The notes beneath the pieces were generated by a model. It made no database searches. It saw nothing but the letters and a program-made list of their open reading frames with translations, and was not told the DNA's origin. This document shows positions 1 through 10,334 of a stretch of DNA of 64,000 nucleotides, piece by piece (position 1 is the first letter of the stretch; every line of letters starts with the position of its first letter). The stretch spans positions 16,565 to 80,564 of the forward strand of contig CACFAG010000004.1 in NCBI GenBank assembly GCA_902564235.1, in the 5' to 3' direction. The position numbers were made by a program, and so were the translations under genes. This stretch comes from an uncultured Prochlorococcus sp. (GTDB lineage: Bacteria; Cyanobacteriota; Cyanobacteriia; PCC-6307; Cyanobiaceae).

Positions 1-1
1 T

Positions 2-532
<531 letters not shown>

Positions 533-570
533 CAACATTTTAAAAAATTTCTAAATTCAGCTAAAACTTT

Positions 571-1479
571 TTGAAAAAATCATTTTCTCAACTAGACCAA
601 GCATATGAAATATGCCGTAAAGAAACCCAACAGTGGGCTAAAACATTTTATTTGGGGACTCTTCTGCTTCCATTAGAAAAGAGAAAAGCTATATGGGCTA
701 TTTATGTATGGTGTAGAAGAACAGATGAAATAATGGATAGCGTAGAAGCTTTAACTAAATCACAAGATGAGCTTTCAGACAAGCTAGATGCATGGGAGGA
801 AAATACAAAGAATGTTTTTAAAGGGAATATTAAATCTGAATTAGATTCAGTTCTATTAGATACCATCGAGAAATATCCACAAAGTATTCAACCTTACATA
901 GATATGATAGATGGTCAGAGAATGGACTTGAATAAATTTAGATACAAAGATTTTGATGAATTAAAACTCTATTGTTATAGAGTAGCAGGGACTGTTGGTC
1001 TGATGACTCAAAACGTTATGGGAATCGATAGCGCTTATACATCAGCCCCATGGAGTGCTAAGCCTGACCCCTCTGAAGCAGCTATAGCTCTGGGAATTGC
1101 AAATCAATTAACAAATATATTAAGAGATGTCGGGGAAGATAGGCACAGAGGAAGGATTTATCTCCCACAAGTGGAAATTGAGAAGTTTAATTATTCTGAA
1201 GAAGAACTTTTAGAAGGAAAAATAAACAAGCAGTGGAAATCATTGATGAACTTTCAATTAATAAGGGCTCGCGAATGGTTCCACAAGTCTGAGAATGGTA
1301 TTAAATGGCTATCTTCTGACGCAAGGTGGCCAGTTTGGACCTCTTTACGTCTCTACAGAGGCATATTAGATTCTATTGAAAGGTTAGATTATGATGTCTT
1401 TAATAATAGGGCTTTTGTAAAGAATTCAGTAAAAGCTTTTGAAATTCCTATATCCTTCTTAATTTCTCGAATTAAATAA
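571..1479 (+). CDS. crtB: phytoene synthase (TTG start)
   Basis: KTFYLGTLLLP, YVWCRRTDEIMD, YCYRVAGTVGLM, NQLTNILRDVGEDRHRGRIYLP motifs; directly after pds. Confidence 0.96.
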   Translation: MKKSFSQLDQAYEICRKETQQWAKTFYLGTLLLPLEKRKAIWAIYVWCRRTDEIMDSVEALTKSQDELSDKLDAWEENTKNVFKGNIKSELDSVLLDTIEKYPQSIQPYIDMIDGQRMDLNKFRYKDFDELKLYCYRVAGTVGLMTQNVMGIDSAYTSAPWSAKPDPSEAAIALGIANQLTNILRDVGEDRHRGRIYLPQVEIEKFNYSEEELLEGKINKQWKSLMNFQLIRAREWFHKSENGIKWLSSDARWPVWTSLRLYRGILDSIERLDYDVFNNRAFVKNSVKAFEIPISFLISRIK

Positions 1480-1899
1480 TTAAGCAGGTGTCTTCTGATT
1501 AGCCAATAAATCTTTTAATTTGGATAACTCTCCAGCCCATCTTGGGTCAGGGGCTTCAAGATTAGGAGCATCACTATGAACAATTTTCTTAAAGTCTTTT
1601 CTCTTCTTATTTTTGTTTAAGTTTCCGCTATTTCTTTTGTTTGAAGAAGAATCTTTCTTTTCTGATAACTCTACTCTTAGTTTGGAACTATTAAATTCAA
1701 AACCGTTTAATTTTTGAATTAATAAATTAGCATTCTCTTCATTGTTAGTTGTCGCAAAACCAAACCCCCTGCATTCCTTAGTTTCCTTATCTAAAACTGC
1801 TTTAAATCTTATAGAATCAGAAATTGATTTTAAAAGAGTATCAAATTCTTTTGGATTAAATCCTTGTGGTAAGTTGCCAATGTAAATGCGAATGCTCAT
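1480..1899 (-). CDS. RNA-binding protein with single N-terminal RRM
   Basis: IYIGNLPQGF (RNP2-like) and CRGFGFATT (RNP1-like); basic C-terminal tail. Confidence 0.85.
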   Translation of the reverse strand: MSIRIYIGNLPQGFNPKEFDTLLKSISDSIRFKAVLDKETKECRGFGFATTNNEENANLLIQKLNGFEFNSSKLRVELSEKKDSSSNKRNSGNLNKNKKRKDFKKIVHSDAPNLEAPDPRWAGELSKLKDLLANQKTPA

Positions 1900-1957
1900 A
1901 AATTTTTAAGAATGATTTTGAAGTCTGAACTTTTAAACAAAACTAAGCTATGTGTAT

Positions 1958-3175
1958 TTAATCACATTTTGGCGCATTTTGTTCAATCCATTGGTTTGCT
2001 TTATAAATAGCTTCATCAAAATTATTCAATCTCTTAAATGCAAGTTCCTTTGAAAGATACTTTAAAAGCTCTCCTAAGATAGGCCCATCCTTTATTTTTA
2101 AGTTTTTTTTGATTTCTTCACCATTAAGTAAATTTGAAGGATGAAATAATTTATCATTCTTGTCACGCCAACTATTAAGCCAATCGAATCTTAAGTTTTG
2201 GGGCAAATAAAAAATAAAAGATGGGAGAAAAATCTCTAAATCTTTATGTAATGAAAATCTATCTGATTCAGTTAATTGAGCTATATTTTTTTTCTTCAAC
2301 AAAAAGTGCCATTTTCTTAATAAATTTATTTTTTTAATTTCAGCTCTACTAAATTTAAATTTCTCAAGAGATACTTCATCTAAAATTTGGCTTATAAAAA
2401 ATAATGGTAAATATTTCTGCTTTTCATTCTTACTAAGTTCCTCATAATTAATTTTTCGTAAATCCAAAAAAAAAGAATTTTTATATAAATTATCAGAACC
2501 AAATATATTAAATTTTCTTATCAGAATTATAGCCTCAATAGCATTTTCCCCATTTACAATTTTTTGTATTTCATAATTAATCCTCTCTTTGGCAACAAGA
2601 TTTAAGTTACCTTTATTTTTTTTTATAAAATCAACCAATTTTAAATCAATTTTAAAATTAAATTCTGAAACGAACCTAAAACATCTCAACATTCGTAATG
2701 GATCATTTAATAAGTTTATTTCTGAATTAGTTCTAATCAAAGAAAATTCTAAATCTTTGAGGCCATTTAATGGATCAAACAAAAGCCTCTCATCAAATAA
2801 AAAAGCAATAGAATTAATTGAAAAATCTCTACTTCTTAGATCACCTTTGATCGTAGAAGAAATCTGATTAGAAATATCAATTGAGATATGATTGAGAATA
2901 ATTCGTACAACTTCTCTATCTTTATCTAAAATTATAAATTTAGATTTAATATTATCTGAAATTTTTTTTCCAATTTCGATAGCATTAAAAGGCACCACAA
3001 TATCGACATCTGCATCTTTATTTACTTTTCCTAAAATGATATCTCTTATATAACCACCAACTAAATATGATCCTTTAGGTAAAAATGCTAATATAAAACT
3101 CCAATCATATAATTTCATACTACTTTCTAGTTCATTAATTATTAGTGTATGATCGGTGAGTATATTATTTTTCAT
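1958..3175 (-). CDS. CCA tRNA nucleotidyltransferase / poly(A) polymerase family
   Basis: YLVGGYIRDIILGK, DADVDIVV, RDFSINSIAF, DPLRMLRCFRF motifs. Confidence 0.9.
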   Translation of the reverse strand: MKNNILTDHTLIINELESSMKLYDWSFILAFLPKGSYLVGGYIRDIILGKVNKDADVDIVVPFNAIEIGKKISDNIKSKFIILDKDREVVRIILNHISIDISNQISSTIKGDLRSRDFSINSIAFLFDERLLFDPLNGLKDLEFSLIRTNSEINLLNDPLRMLRCFRFVSEFNFKIDLKLVDFIKKNKGNLNLVAKERINYEIQKIVNGENAIEAIILIRKFNIFGSDNLYKNSFFLDLRKINYEELSKNEKQKYLPLFFISQILDEVSLEKFKFSRAEIKKINLLRKWHFLLKKKNIAQLTESDRFSLHKDLEIFLPSFIFYLPQNLRFDWLNSWRDKNDKLFHPSNLLNGEEIKKNLKIKDGPILGELLKYLSKELAFKRLNNFDEAIYKANQWIEQNAPKCD

Positions 3176-3186
3176 TTTTATTAATT

Positions 3187-3438
3187 ATGTGCATTTGCAT
3201 CAACTGTAAATGGGTTGATAGATGTATCACTTATCATGAAGTTGAAAATAATCATGGTGTTGATAATATTTGTGATGTGCCTGATTTTAAAGCAAAAAAA
3301 CCATTCATTCATGTCAGTATAATTAAGGACATTAATGGTGATTATAAAACTGATTGGGATGTCCAATCTTGTGAGAGTTTTAGAAATGAATTCGGTAAAT
3401 GGTCTAAATGTAATCCAGGTAAGGAATTGCCTGTTTAA
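3187..3438 (+). CDS. ycf34: Ycf34 family protein
   Basis: MCICINCKWVDRCITYHEVENNH cysteine pattern characteristic of Ycf34. Confidence 0.85.
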   Translation: MCICINCKWVDRCITYHEVENNHGVDNICDVPDFKAKKPFIHVSIIKDINGDYKTDWDVQSCESFRNEFGKWSKCNPGKELPV

Positions 3439-3447
3439 AAGTAATAG

Positions 3448-4101
3448 ATGACACATAATATCAAACGAAATCAAAACTTCCCTACATTAGGAATACATAG
3501 CACAGACAATTCTTTTGGCTTTGGATACAGAACAAGCAATAATATTGAATCTGATAAATTATTTATTAAAAAATTTGATAATGATTTATGTAACAACTTG
3601 ATTGTTGAATTTAAGAAATTCATTGCAATTGAAAATTTACAAAAAGTAAATAAGATATCTGTCAGCATAGGGCCAGCAAATTTCAATGCATCAAGACTTA
3701 TTGTAGTTTTAGCAAGAACAATCTCACAACAAATAAACTGTCCTCTAGAAAGCTTTAGTTCATTTAAATTAATGGCAAAAAGAATTGCATCAAAAAATAA
3801 CATTTTTACAAACAATCAATCATTCTGGATTTACAAAAAATTAAAAAGAAAAGGATTTATTGCAGGAAAATATGAGATTTTACATGACAAAAAGAAAAAT
3901 TCTGATTTAATAATTCGAGAAAGAGTAATGCCAAAAATTTTTAAAGAATTGAAAAGTAAAGAACTTTTTTTTGAGGCTAATTATGAGGACGAAGACGATT
4001 TAAGAGAATTATTAAATTTAGCAAATAAAAATTTTTTAACCGCAAATGTAAATTCATGGAAAAAAGTTTTGCCACTTTACCCTATTTCTCCAATTAACTA
4101 A
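3448..4101 (+). CDS. tsaB: tRNA threonylcarbamoyladenosine biosynthesis protein TsaB-like
   Basis: GIHSTDNSFGFG, ISVSIGPANFNASRLIVVLARTIS; diverged YeaZ/TsaB layout. Confidence 0.75.
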   Translation: MTHNIKRNQNFPTLGIHSTDNSFGFGYRTSNNIESDKLFIKKFDNDLCNNLIVEFKKFIAIENLQKVNKISVSIGPANFNASRLIVVLARTISQQINCPLESFSSFKLMAKRIASKNNIFTNNQSFWIYKKLKRKGFIAGKYEILHDKKKNSDLIIRERVMPKIFKELKSKELFFEANYEDEDDLRELLNLANKNFLTANVNSWKKVLPLYPISPIN

Positions 4102-4104
4102 ATT

Positions 4105-4725
4105 TCATCCAATCAAATTATTAATGTTATCTTGGAGAAGCATAGTTACGGAATTTAGATCATCTCTTGATGAGTTTTGTGGAGGTTGAACAGGTTTTCC
4201 TACTTTGATAACTATTTTTGAAAAAAAAGGAATGCAGAATTTATACTTTATTAGTCTATGGGAATTGACTATTGCGACTGGCAATAATATTTTTTGATTT
4301 TTAAATGCTAATAATGCTGCTCCTAGCTTTGGCTTATTAACGCGCCCATTTTTTTGACGAGTACCATCAATAAAAATTCCAATACAATTATTATTTGATA
4401 ATTTTTTACATGCTATTTGAATGGTATTTTTATCAGCAAATCCCCTCTTGACTGGATACGCTCCACAAGCCTTTATAACAAAGCCAAGAATAGGTATTTT
4501 AAAAAGCTCTGCCTTAGCCATAAAAGAAATATTACGTCCAATAGCATGACCTAATAGAGGAGGATCAAGTAAAGATCCATGATTAGAAACCATAATAAAA
4601 GAATCTTTTTGAGGAATATTTTCTCTACCTATTAAATGACCTTTAAATAAAAATTTATAAATGGGTAATACAAAAAATTTACTAACTAATTGATAGATTA
4701 ATTTTTGAAAAATATCATTTTTCAT
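4105..4725 (-). CDS. plsC: 1-acyl-sn-glycerol-3-phosphate acyltransferase
   Basis: NHGSLLDPPLLG (NHxxxxD), FIDGTRQKNG (EGTR-like), next to fab genes. Confidence 0.9.
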   Translation of the reverse strand: MKNDIFQKLIYQLVSKFFVLPIYKFLFKGHLIGRENIPQKDSFIMVSNHGSLLDPPLLGHAIGRNISFMAKAELFKIPILGFVIKACGAYPVKRGFADKNTIQIACKKLSNNNCIGIFIDGTRQKNGRVNKPKLGAALLAFKNQKILLPVAIVNSHRLIKYKFCIPFFSKIVIKVGKPVQPPQNSSRDDLNSVTMLLQDNINNLIG

Positions 4726-4730
4726 AGTAA

Positions 4731-5627
4731 TTAATAGGTTATTTGATCAGAAGATGAAACTTGAGAAATTTTTACATCTTTAAGATGTCTTTTTGCTAAA
4801 CCGCTCAGTACGTTTGAGGGGCCAATCTCGACGAGGTGAAGGTCACTTTCTTTTACCAATAAATCCATAGTTTCTCGCCATCTGACCCCATTACACATTT
4901 GATTTTCCAATCTAATTTTAAGCTCATGTGGATCATTACAAAATGAAGGGTGATAATTACTTATGACTGGGAAAGAGGGATTTTTAAACTCAATTTGTTT
5001 TAAATACTCAGTAAATTTTGCTGCAGGCTCATCCATTAATGGTGAATGAAATGCACCCGAAACATTTAATTTCAGGAATCTTTTACAAGAAATTTCTCTC
5101 GATAAATTATCTAATGCTTCATTAGAACCTGATAAAACTACTTGGGAAGAGCTATTATCATTAGCAATTACAACATCATGATTTTTTTGTACTAATAATT
5201 CAAGTTGATTGCTATCAAAACCAATTACTGCTGCCATAGATCCTTCCCCAGAATTGACCATTAACTCAGATCTTTCTTTTATTAGTGATACACAATCTTC
5301 GAATGAAAATACATCCGCACAATATAATGCAGTTATTTCTCCTAGACTATGCCCAGCAACATAAGTTGGTTTAAAACCATTATTTTTTAGAGCGTCTAAC
5401 AAAACCGATTCAACTAAAAAAAGACAAATTTGTGTATTTCTTGTATTATTCAAATCACTAAGATGATTTTCTGGTTCGGCATTTAACTCACAAATTTCAA
5501 ATAAATTTCTTTTAAATATATCAGAAGCATAACTAAACCTCTCCTTTGTATTTGGCAAATTTTCAATTTGTTTTGCCATTCCAAGTTTTTGCGAACCCTG
5601 TCCAGGGAATACCCATGCAACTGTCAT
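4731..5627 (-). CDS. fabD: malonyl-CoA:ACP transacylase
   Basis: WVFPGQGSQKLGM, VAGHSLGEITAL (GHSxG), FHSPLM motifs. Confidence 0.96.
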   Translation of the reverse strand: MTVAWVFPGQGSQKLGMAKQIENLPNTKERFSYASDIFKRNLFEICELNAEPENHLSDLNNTRNTQICLFLVESVLLDALKNNGFKPTYVAGHSLGEITALYCADVFSFEDCVSLIKERSELMVNSGEGSMAAVIGFDSNQLELLVQKNHDVVIANDNSSSQVVLSGSNEALDNLSREISCKRFLKLNVSGAFHSPLMDEPAAKFTEYLKQIEFKNPSFPVISNYHPSFCNDPHELKIRLENQMCNGVRWRETMDLLVKESDLHLVEIGPSNVLSGLAKRHLKDVKISQVSSSDQITY

Positions 5628-5646
5628 AATTTTCCTATTTTTGTTG

Positions 5647-6654
5647 TTAACCCCATTTAATAAGGGCTGCTCCCCAACTTAGCCCAGCACCAAAACCACT
5701 CGTAGCAATAATATCATTTTGCTTAATTATATTATTTTTAATTGCCTCATCCATCATTAGTGGAATTGTTGCTGCTGAAGTATTACCATATTTTGCTAAA
5801 TTGCTAAGTATTTTTTCTCTAGAAATTCTTAACCTATCCCCTACAGAATCCAATATTCTTTGATTAGCTTGATGCAATACAAGCCAATCAACTTCCTCAG
5901 AACTATACTTTGTTTTTTTAAGCAACATTTCAAGAATTATTGGAACTTCTCTGACCGCAAATTTATAAACTTCCTGACCATTCATCTCAATTGAAGAGAA
6001 ACCTCCACTTAAAAAATCAATGTTATCGATTATTGAATCCTTATTATTTTTTGATGGAAGATTAAGAAAACAACCCCTTTCCCCATCTGTTCTCATATCA
6101 AAACCTATAAAATTATCAAATTCATCTGTGGCTTCAATTGCTAAAGCACCCGCACCATCTCCAAAAAGAATACAGCTCCTTCTATCATTCCAATCAACAA
6201 AGCTTGATAATTGATCTGCCCCTATAACTACAGCTCGTTTAAAATTACCCCCTTTTAAAAATTGTGAGGCCGTTATTAAGGCGAATAAAAAACCACTACA
6301 TGCTGCAGTTAAATCAAAAGCTACAGCATTAGAGGCACCCAATTTAGCTTGAATAGAGGGCGCCGAACCAAATAAATCATGGGGAGTAGAAGTAGCTAAC
6401 ACGATCAAATCAATTGTCTTAATATCCCAATTAGCCTTTTCGATCGCATTTAGCGCAGCCTTATAACCCATATCAGTAACATTATCTCCTAAACTAGAAA
6501 TCCTTCTCTCAGAAATGCCAGTTCTAGATTTTATCCATTCATCACTAGTATCTACCTTTTGACTAATTTTTTGATTAGTTAGTATTTGATCAGGTACATA
6601 ACTTCCACTACCTTTAAATGAGACTCCAATCTGATTAAACTTTTTTTCTTCCAA
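5647..6654 (-). CDS. fabH: 3-oxoacyl-ACP synthase III
   Basis: FDLTAACSGFLFAL, DWLVLHQANQRI, KYGNTSAATIPL motifs. Confidence 0.96.
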   Translation of the reverse strand: MEEKKFNQIGVSFKGSGSYVPDQILTNQKISQKVDTSDEWIKSRTGISERRISSLGDNVTDMGYKAALNAIEKANWDIKTIDLIVLATSTPHDLFGSAPSIQAKLGASNAVAFDLTAACSGFLFALITASQFLKGGNFKRAVVIGADQLSSFVDWNDRRSCILFGDGAGALAIEATDEFDNFIGFDMRTDGERGCFLNLPSKNNKDSIIDNIDFLSGGFSSIEMNGQEVYKFAVREVPIILEMLLKKTKYSSEEVDWLVLHQANQRILDSVGDRLRISREKILSNLAKYGNTSAATIPLMMDEAIKNNIIKQNDIIATSGFGAGLSWGAALIKWG

Positions 6655-6706
6655 AAGAGTTTTTAGCTACTTATATAAGTCAAACATAAATTTGACGCAA
6701 TATGTT

Positions 6707-8125
6707 TTATGAATTTAAAACTTGAAGCTTTTGCAGTTGATTTAAATTTTCCATAACGCCATGATTTACGGCGGAGTGAGCCAATCGAAGAGCGCTAACT
6801 ACTGATAAAGATTTACTACTCCCATGACCGATAACGCAAATACCATTTACCCCCAGTAATAAAGCGCCTCCATGTTCAGCATGATCTAACCTTTTCTTGA
6901 TTCTAAGAAGATTACTTTTCAAGAAAGCTGAACCAACTTTCCCCCGCCTTCCTCGTGGCAGCTCTGATCTCAAAATATCTAATAAAACGCCACCTACAGA
7001 TTCAAGAAATTTTAATAATATATTTCCTGTAAACCCATCACAGACTACAACGTCAAAACTACCTGACAATACATCTCGCCCTTCACAATTACCTCCAAAA
7101 TAAAAACTTTTTTCAGAAGATAATAATTCAAATGTTTTTAGGGATAAATCATTACCTTTGCATTCTTCTTCCCCAATATTTAAAAGTCCAATTCTCGGCT
7201 TTTTTACCTGTAAGACATCTTTTGCATAAATGTTACCTAGAAGAGCAAATTGATGAAGATAAGATGGCTTGCAATCGGTATTTGCACCGACATCTAAAAC
7301 TAATACCGGGCGAGTTTGATCTCGTGTTGGAAATAATGCCCCTATAGCTGGTCTATCAATCCCTTTCAATCTACCAATTCTAAATATAGCAGCAGCCATC
7401 ATCGCTCCCGAATTTCCAGCAGAGTAGACAGCTTCAGCTTTATTATTTTTGACTAAATCCATTGCAACATTTATACTTGCATTTTTCTTTTTTCTCACTA
7501 CTGTAGCTTCCTCATTCATCCCAATAGGATCTCCACTATCAATTAATTCAAGACGATTATTTTCTATTTCATTTTCTAATAATTCTGCAAGACCCATTTT
7601 TTCTGCAGTATGTTTTACATTGTCGATTTTGCCAACAAACTTTATATTAATCGGAAATCTACTTATTGCTTCGAGGCAGCCCTCTAGAATTGGCCCAGGA
7701 GCATAATCTCCACCCATCCCATCAACTGCAATCCAAATTCTTTTAGATTGATTGCCATTTAGCTTATCTAAAGTATTATCACTATTTTGTAATCTTTTTA
7801 ATGGGTCAAAAACTAATGGCTGTAATGTATTTTTAGCCAAGGAACTAGCATTTGAAACTACGCTGGTAGCAGTACTAACAACAGATTCAGCGCTTGAAAC
7901 TACATTACCTGCAACATTACCTGCAACATTACTAGCAACACTACTAGCTGTGGTTACTACAGATCCAGCACCAGAAACCATATTTCCCGCAACATTACTA
8001 GCCGTTGCGGCAGAACTAGCAGCAGTATCTACCAAAGAAGTTACAGCCGAATTTCTTTTGTACCAAATAACTAATCTTCTAATAGCTCTGGACTTATTAT
8101 TTTTTTGCACTGTTTCTTTCACCAT
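6707..8125 (-). CDS. plsX: phosphate acyltransferase PlsX with about 128-residue repetitive N-terminal extension
   Basis: Core IWIAVDGMGGDYAPG...VYSAGNSGAMMAAA...HAEHGGALLLGV; N-terminus rich in A/S/V/N repeats. Confidence 0.93.
   Translation of the reverse strand: MVKETVQKNNKSRAIRRLVIWYKRNSAVTSLVDTAASSAATASNVAGNMVSGAGSVVTTASSVASNVAGNVAGNVVSSAESVVSTATSVVSNASSLAKNTLQPLVFDPLKRLQNSDNTLDKLNGNQSKRIWIAVDGMGGDYAPGPILEGCLEAISRFPINIKFVGKIDNVKHTAEKMGLAELLENEIENNRLELIDSGDPIGMNEEATVVRKKKNASINVAMDLVKNNKAEAVYSAGNSGAMMAAAIFRIGRLKGIDRPAIGALFPTRDQTRPVLVLDVGANTDCKPSYLHQFALLGNIYAKDVLQVKKPRIGLLNIGEEECKGNDLSLKTFELLSSEKSFYFGGNCEGRDVLSGSFDVVVCDGFTGNILLKFLESVGGVLLDILRSELPRGRRGKVGSAFLKSNLLRIKKRLDHAEHGGALLLGVNGICVIGHGSSKSLSVVSALRLAHSAVNHGVMENLNQLQKLQVLNS
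7826..8047 (-). repeat. Degenerate A/S/V/N-rich coding repeat (about 11-residue periodicity) in the plsX N-terminal region
   Basis: ASNVAGNMVSG / AGSVVTTASSV / ASNVAGNVAGN / VVSSAESVVST / ATSVVSNASSL; DNA has gcaacattacct tandem units. Confidence 0.75.
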
Positions 8126-8872
8126 TTATTTACCATCAAAAGGAGAAATATCGACAATACGTTGAAATAGATATCCTGTACCTCTTGCAGTCAATATCAA
8201 TTCAGGATTTGCTGGATCAGCCTCCAATTTTGATCTTAATCTTGATATATGAACATCCACTACTCTTGTATCTACATGTCTCTCGGGAGTATATCCCCAA
8301 ACTTCCTTCAAAATCTCTCCTCTACTAAATGGCTCTCCTGACCTACTAACCAAAAGCTCTAAAAGACTAAATTCCATACCAGTTAATCTAATCCTCTCAT
8401 CACTTTTAAAAACTTGTCTTCGATTTGTATCAATTTTTATATCCGTAACCAAAATTAAACCTGAATTAGGCATTCCAGGAATTTGTTCTTTGTCAATTCT
8501 TCTTAAGACACATCTAATTCTAGCCTCTAGTTCCTTAGGACTAAATGGTTTCACAACGTAATCATCAGCCCCTAATTCTAAACCTGTTATCCTGTCTGCA
8601 ACATCACCTAATGCAGTTAACATTACAATGGGGACATCAGAATCTTTCCTTAATTCTTGACAAACTCCGTAGCCGTCTAACTTTGGCATCATAACGTCAA
8701 GTACAACCAAATCAGGCTCATAATCTTTAAATAATTTTAGTGCTTCTTTACCATCACTTGCAGTTACTACTTTGTAACCAATCATGGAGAGTCGCGTCTC
8801 CAGAATTCTTCTAATACTTGCCTCGTCATCTGCGACAAGAATTGTTTCTTTAGTGTGACTAGATAAAGCCAT
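8126..8872 (-). CDS. rpaB: OmpR-family response regulator RpaB
   Basis: REC domain VLDVMMPKLDGYGVCQELR, GADDYVVKPFSPKELEARIR, winged helix HVDTRVVDVHISRLRSKLE. Confidence 0.93.
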   Translation of the reverse strand: MALSSHTKETILVADDEASIRRILETRLSMIGYKVVTASDGKEALKLFKDYEPDLVVLDVMMPKLDGYGVCQELRKDSDVPIVMLTALGDVADRITGLELGADDYVVKPFSPKELEARIRCVLRRIDKEQIPGMPNSGLILVTDIKIDTNRRQVFKSDERIRLTGMEFSLLELLVSRSGEPFSRGEILKEVWGYTPERHVDTRVVDVHISRLRSKLEADPANPELILTARGTGYLFQRIVDISPFDGK

Positions 8873-8978
8873 TTGTTTCTATTAGCTAATCAGTAAGAGA
8901 ATTAATTATTATCCTAATCTAACTTGTGGAGGGGCAATATCCCAAACATTCTAGATCTATTACTTTATTAAAAATTAA

Positions 8979-10328
8979 ATGTCTAGCAAATTGTCGACTT
9001 TTATTTGTCAAAATTGCGGAACTGAAACTTCTCAATACTTTGGGAAATGCCTTAATTGCAACTCATGGAATTCTATTGTGGAGGAAATTAAAAGTAAGAG
9101 ATCTAAATATAAAGAAATTAAAAATAATAAGAAATCTATTCCGTTTAATGAAATTTCATCAAAAAAAATATCAAGATTTACAAGTGGTTTTAGGGAATTT
9201 GATCGAGTTCTTGGAGGTGGAATAGTCCCTGGATCTGTTGTTTTACTTGGAGGAGAACCAGGTATAGGCAAAAGCACAATTGTGCTTCAATCAGCAGGAA
9301 AAATATCTCTCAATGAGAAGGTTTTATATATAACTGCAGAAGAATCTCTAGAACAAGTAAAAATTAGATGGGAAAGATTAAATCAAAATAGTAGTGATTT
9401 AAAAATTTTTGCAGAAACCAATTTATCCCTAATTATTGAAGAAATCAAACGTGTAAATCCAAGTTTCGCAATTATTGATAGTATTCAAGCCATCCATAAT
9501 AATGAGATGGATAGTTCACCAGGATCGGTTTCTCAAGTTAGAGCATGTTCATCTGAATTGCAAAATCTGGCTAAAGACAATAATATTGCCCTACTAATAA
9601 TTGGTCATGTAACAAAAGATGGTGCTTTAGCTGGTCCCAAAACTCTAGAGCATTTAGTTGATACAGTAATAAACTTTGAAGGAGATAATATTTCCTCACA
9701 TAGATTCCTAAGAAGTATAAAAAATCGATTTGGATCGACCTTTGAAATTGGAATTTTTGAAATGCTTGAAGAGGGTTTACGAGAGATAAAAAACCCAAGT
9801 TCAATTTTTACAAATAAAGAAAATATATCAGGTGTAACAACTACGATTACAAATGAAGGCGCTCGAGCATTAGCAGTTGATATACAAGCACTGGTAAATA
9901 AAACTTTCTACAGTAATCCGAGACGAACAACAACTGGACTTAGCATAAATAGATTACACCAAATTCTAGCTGTTATTGAAAAACACGTGGGTATAAAATT
10001 ATCAGAATTTGATTGTTATATAGCTACTGGTGGAGGTTTTGAGATTAATGATCCCTCATCTGACTTAGCTGTAGCAATATCAATTTTATCAAGTTTGAAA
10101 AATATTCCTCCTTTGGCAAGTAGTTCATTTATAGGGGAATTAGGTTTGAGTGGTCAAGTTAGAAAATCGAATAACCTTCGAAAAAAAATCGAGGAGGCAG
10201 CAAGACTAGGGATCAAAAATATCATAGTACCAAAATTAGAGGAGGATCTTAATAATTTTAAAAATCTAATTAATGTTAAAGAGACTTCTAATATTAAAGA
10301 GGCAGTTGATTATTCTTTTTCAAAGTAA
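8979..10328 (+). CDS. radA: DNA repair protein RadA/Sms
   Basis: Zn finger CQNCGTETSQYFGKCLNC, Walker A GGEPGIGKST, KNRFG motif. Confidence 0.96.
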   Translation: MSSKLSTFICQNCGTETSQYFGKCLNCNSWNSIVEEIKSKRSKYKEIKNNKKSIPFNEISSKKISRFTSGFREFDRVLGGGIVPGSVVLLGGEPGIGKSTIVLQSAGKISLNEKVLYITAEESLEQVKIRWERLNQNSSDLKIFAETNLSLIIEEIKRVNPSFAIIDSIQAIHNNEMDSSPGSVSQVRACSSELQNLAKDNNIALLIIGHVTKDGALAGPKTLEHLVDTVINFEGDNISSHRFLRSIKNRFGSTFEIGIFEMLEEGLREIKNPSSIFTNKENISGVTTTITNEGARALAVDIQALVNKTFYSNPRRTTTGLSINRLHQILAVIEKHVGIKLSEFDCYIATGGGFEINDPSSDLAVAISILSSLKNIPPLASSSFIGELGLSGQVRKSNNLRKKIEEAARLGIKNIIVPKLEEDLNNFKNLINVKETSNIKEAVDYSFSK

Positions 10329-10334
10329 AAAAAA

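Noticed and set aside
571-600. Possible earlier start or frameshift at crtB because the start is TTG
   Set aside because: TTG with a conserved N-terminus is plausible; several other genes here also start with TTG/GTG.
3181-3474. 97-aa minus-strand ORF over ycf34
   Set aside because: Ycf34 on the plus strand is recognisable; the antisense product is not.
3471-3815. 114-aa minus-strand ORF over tsaB-like gene
   Set aside because: Antisense to a supported coding frame.
7900-7945. Short tandem repeats considered as a CRISPR array
   Set aside because: In-frame coding repeat of plsX, no spacers and no cas genes.
7752-8165. 137-aa plus-strand ORF antisense to plsX N-terminus
   Set aside because: Its repetitive LPATLLATLLA protein is the antisense reading of the plsX repeat; the plsX frame has clear family support.
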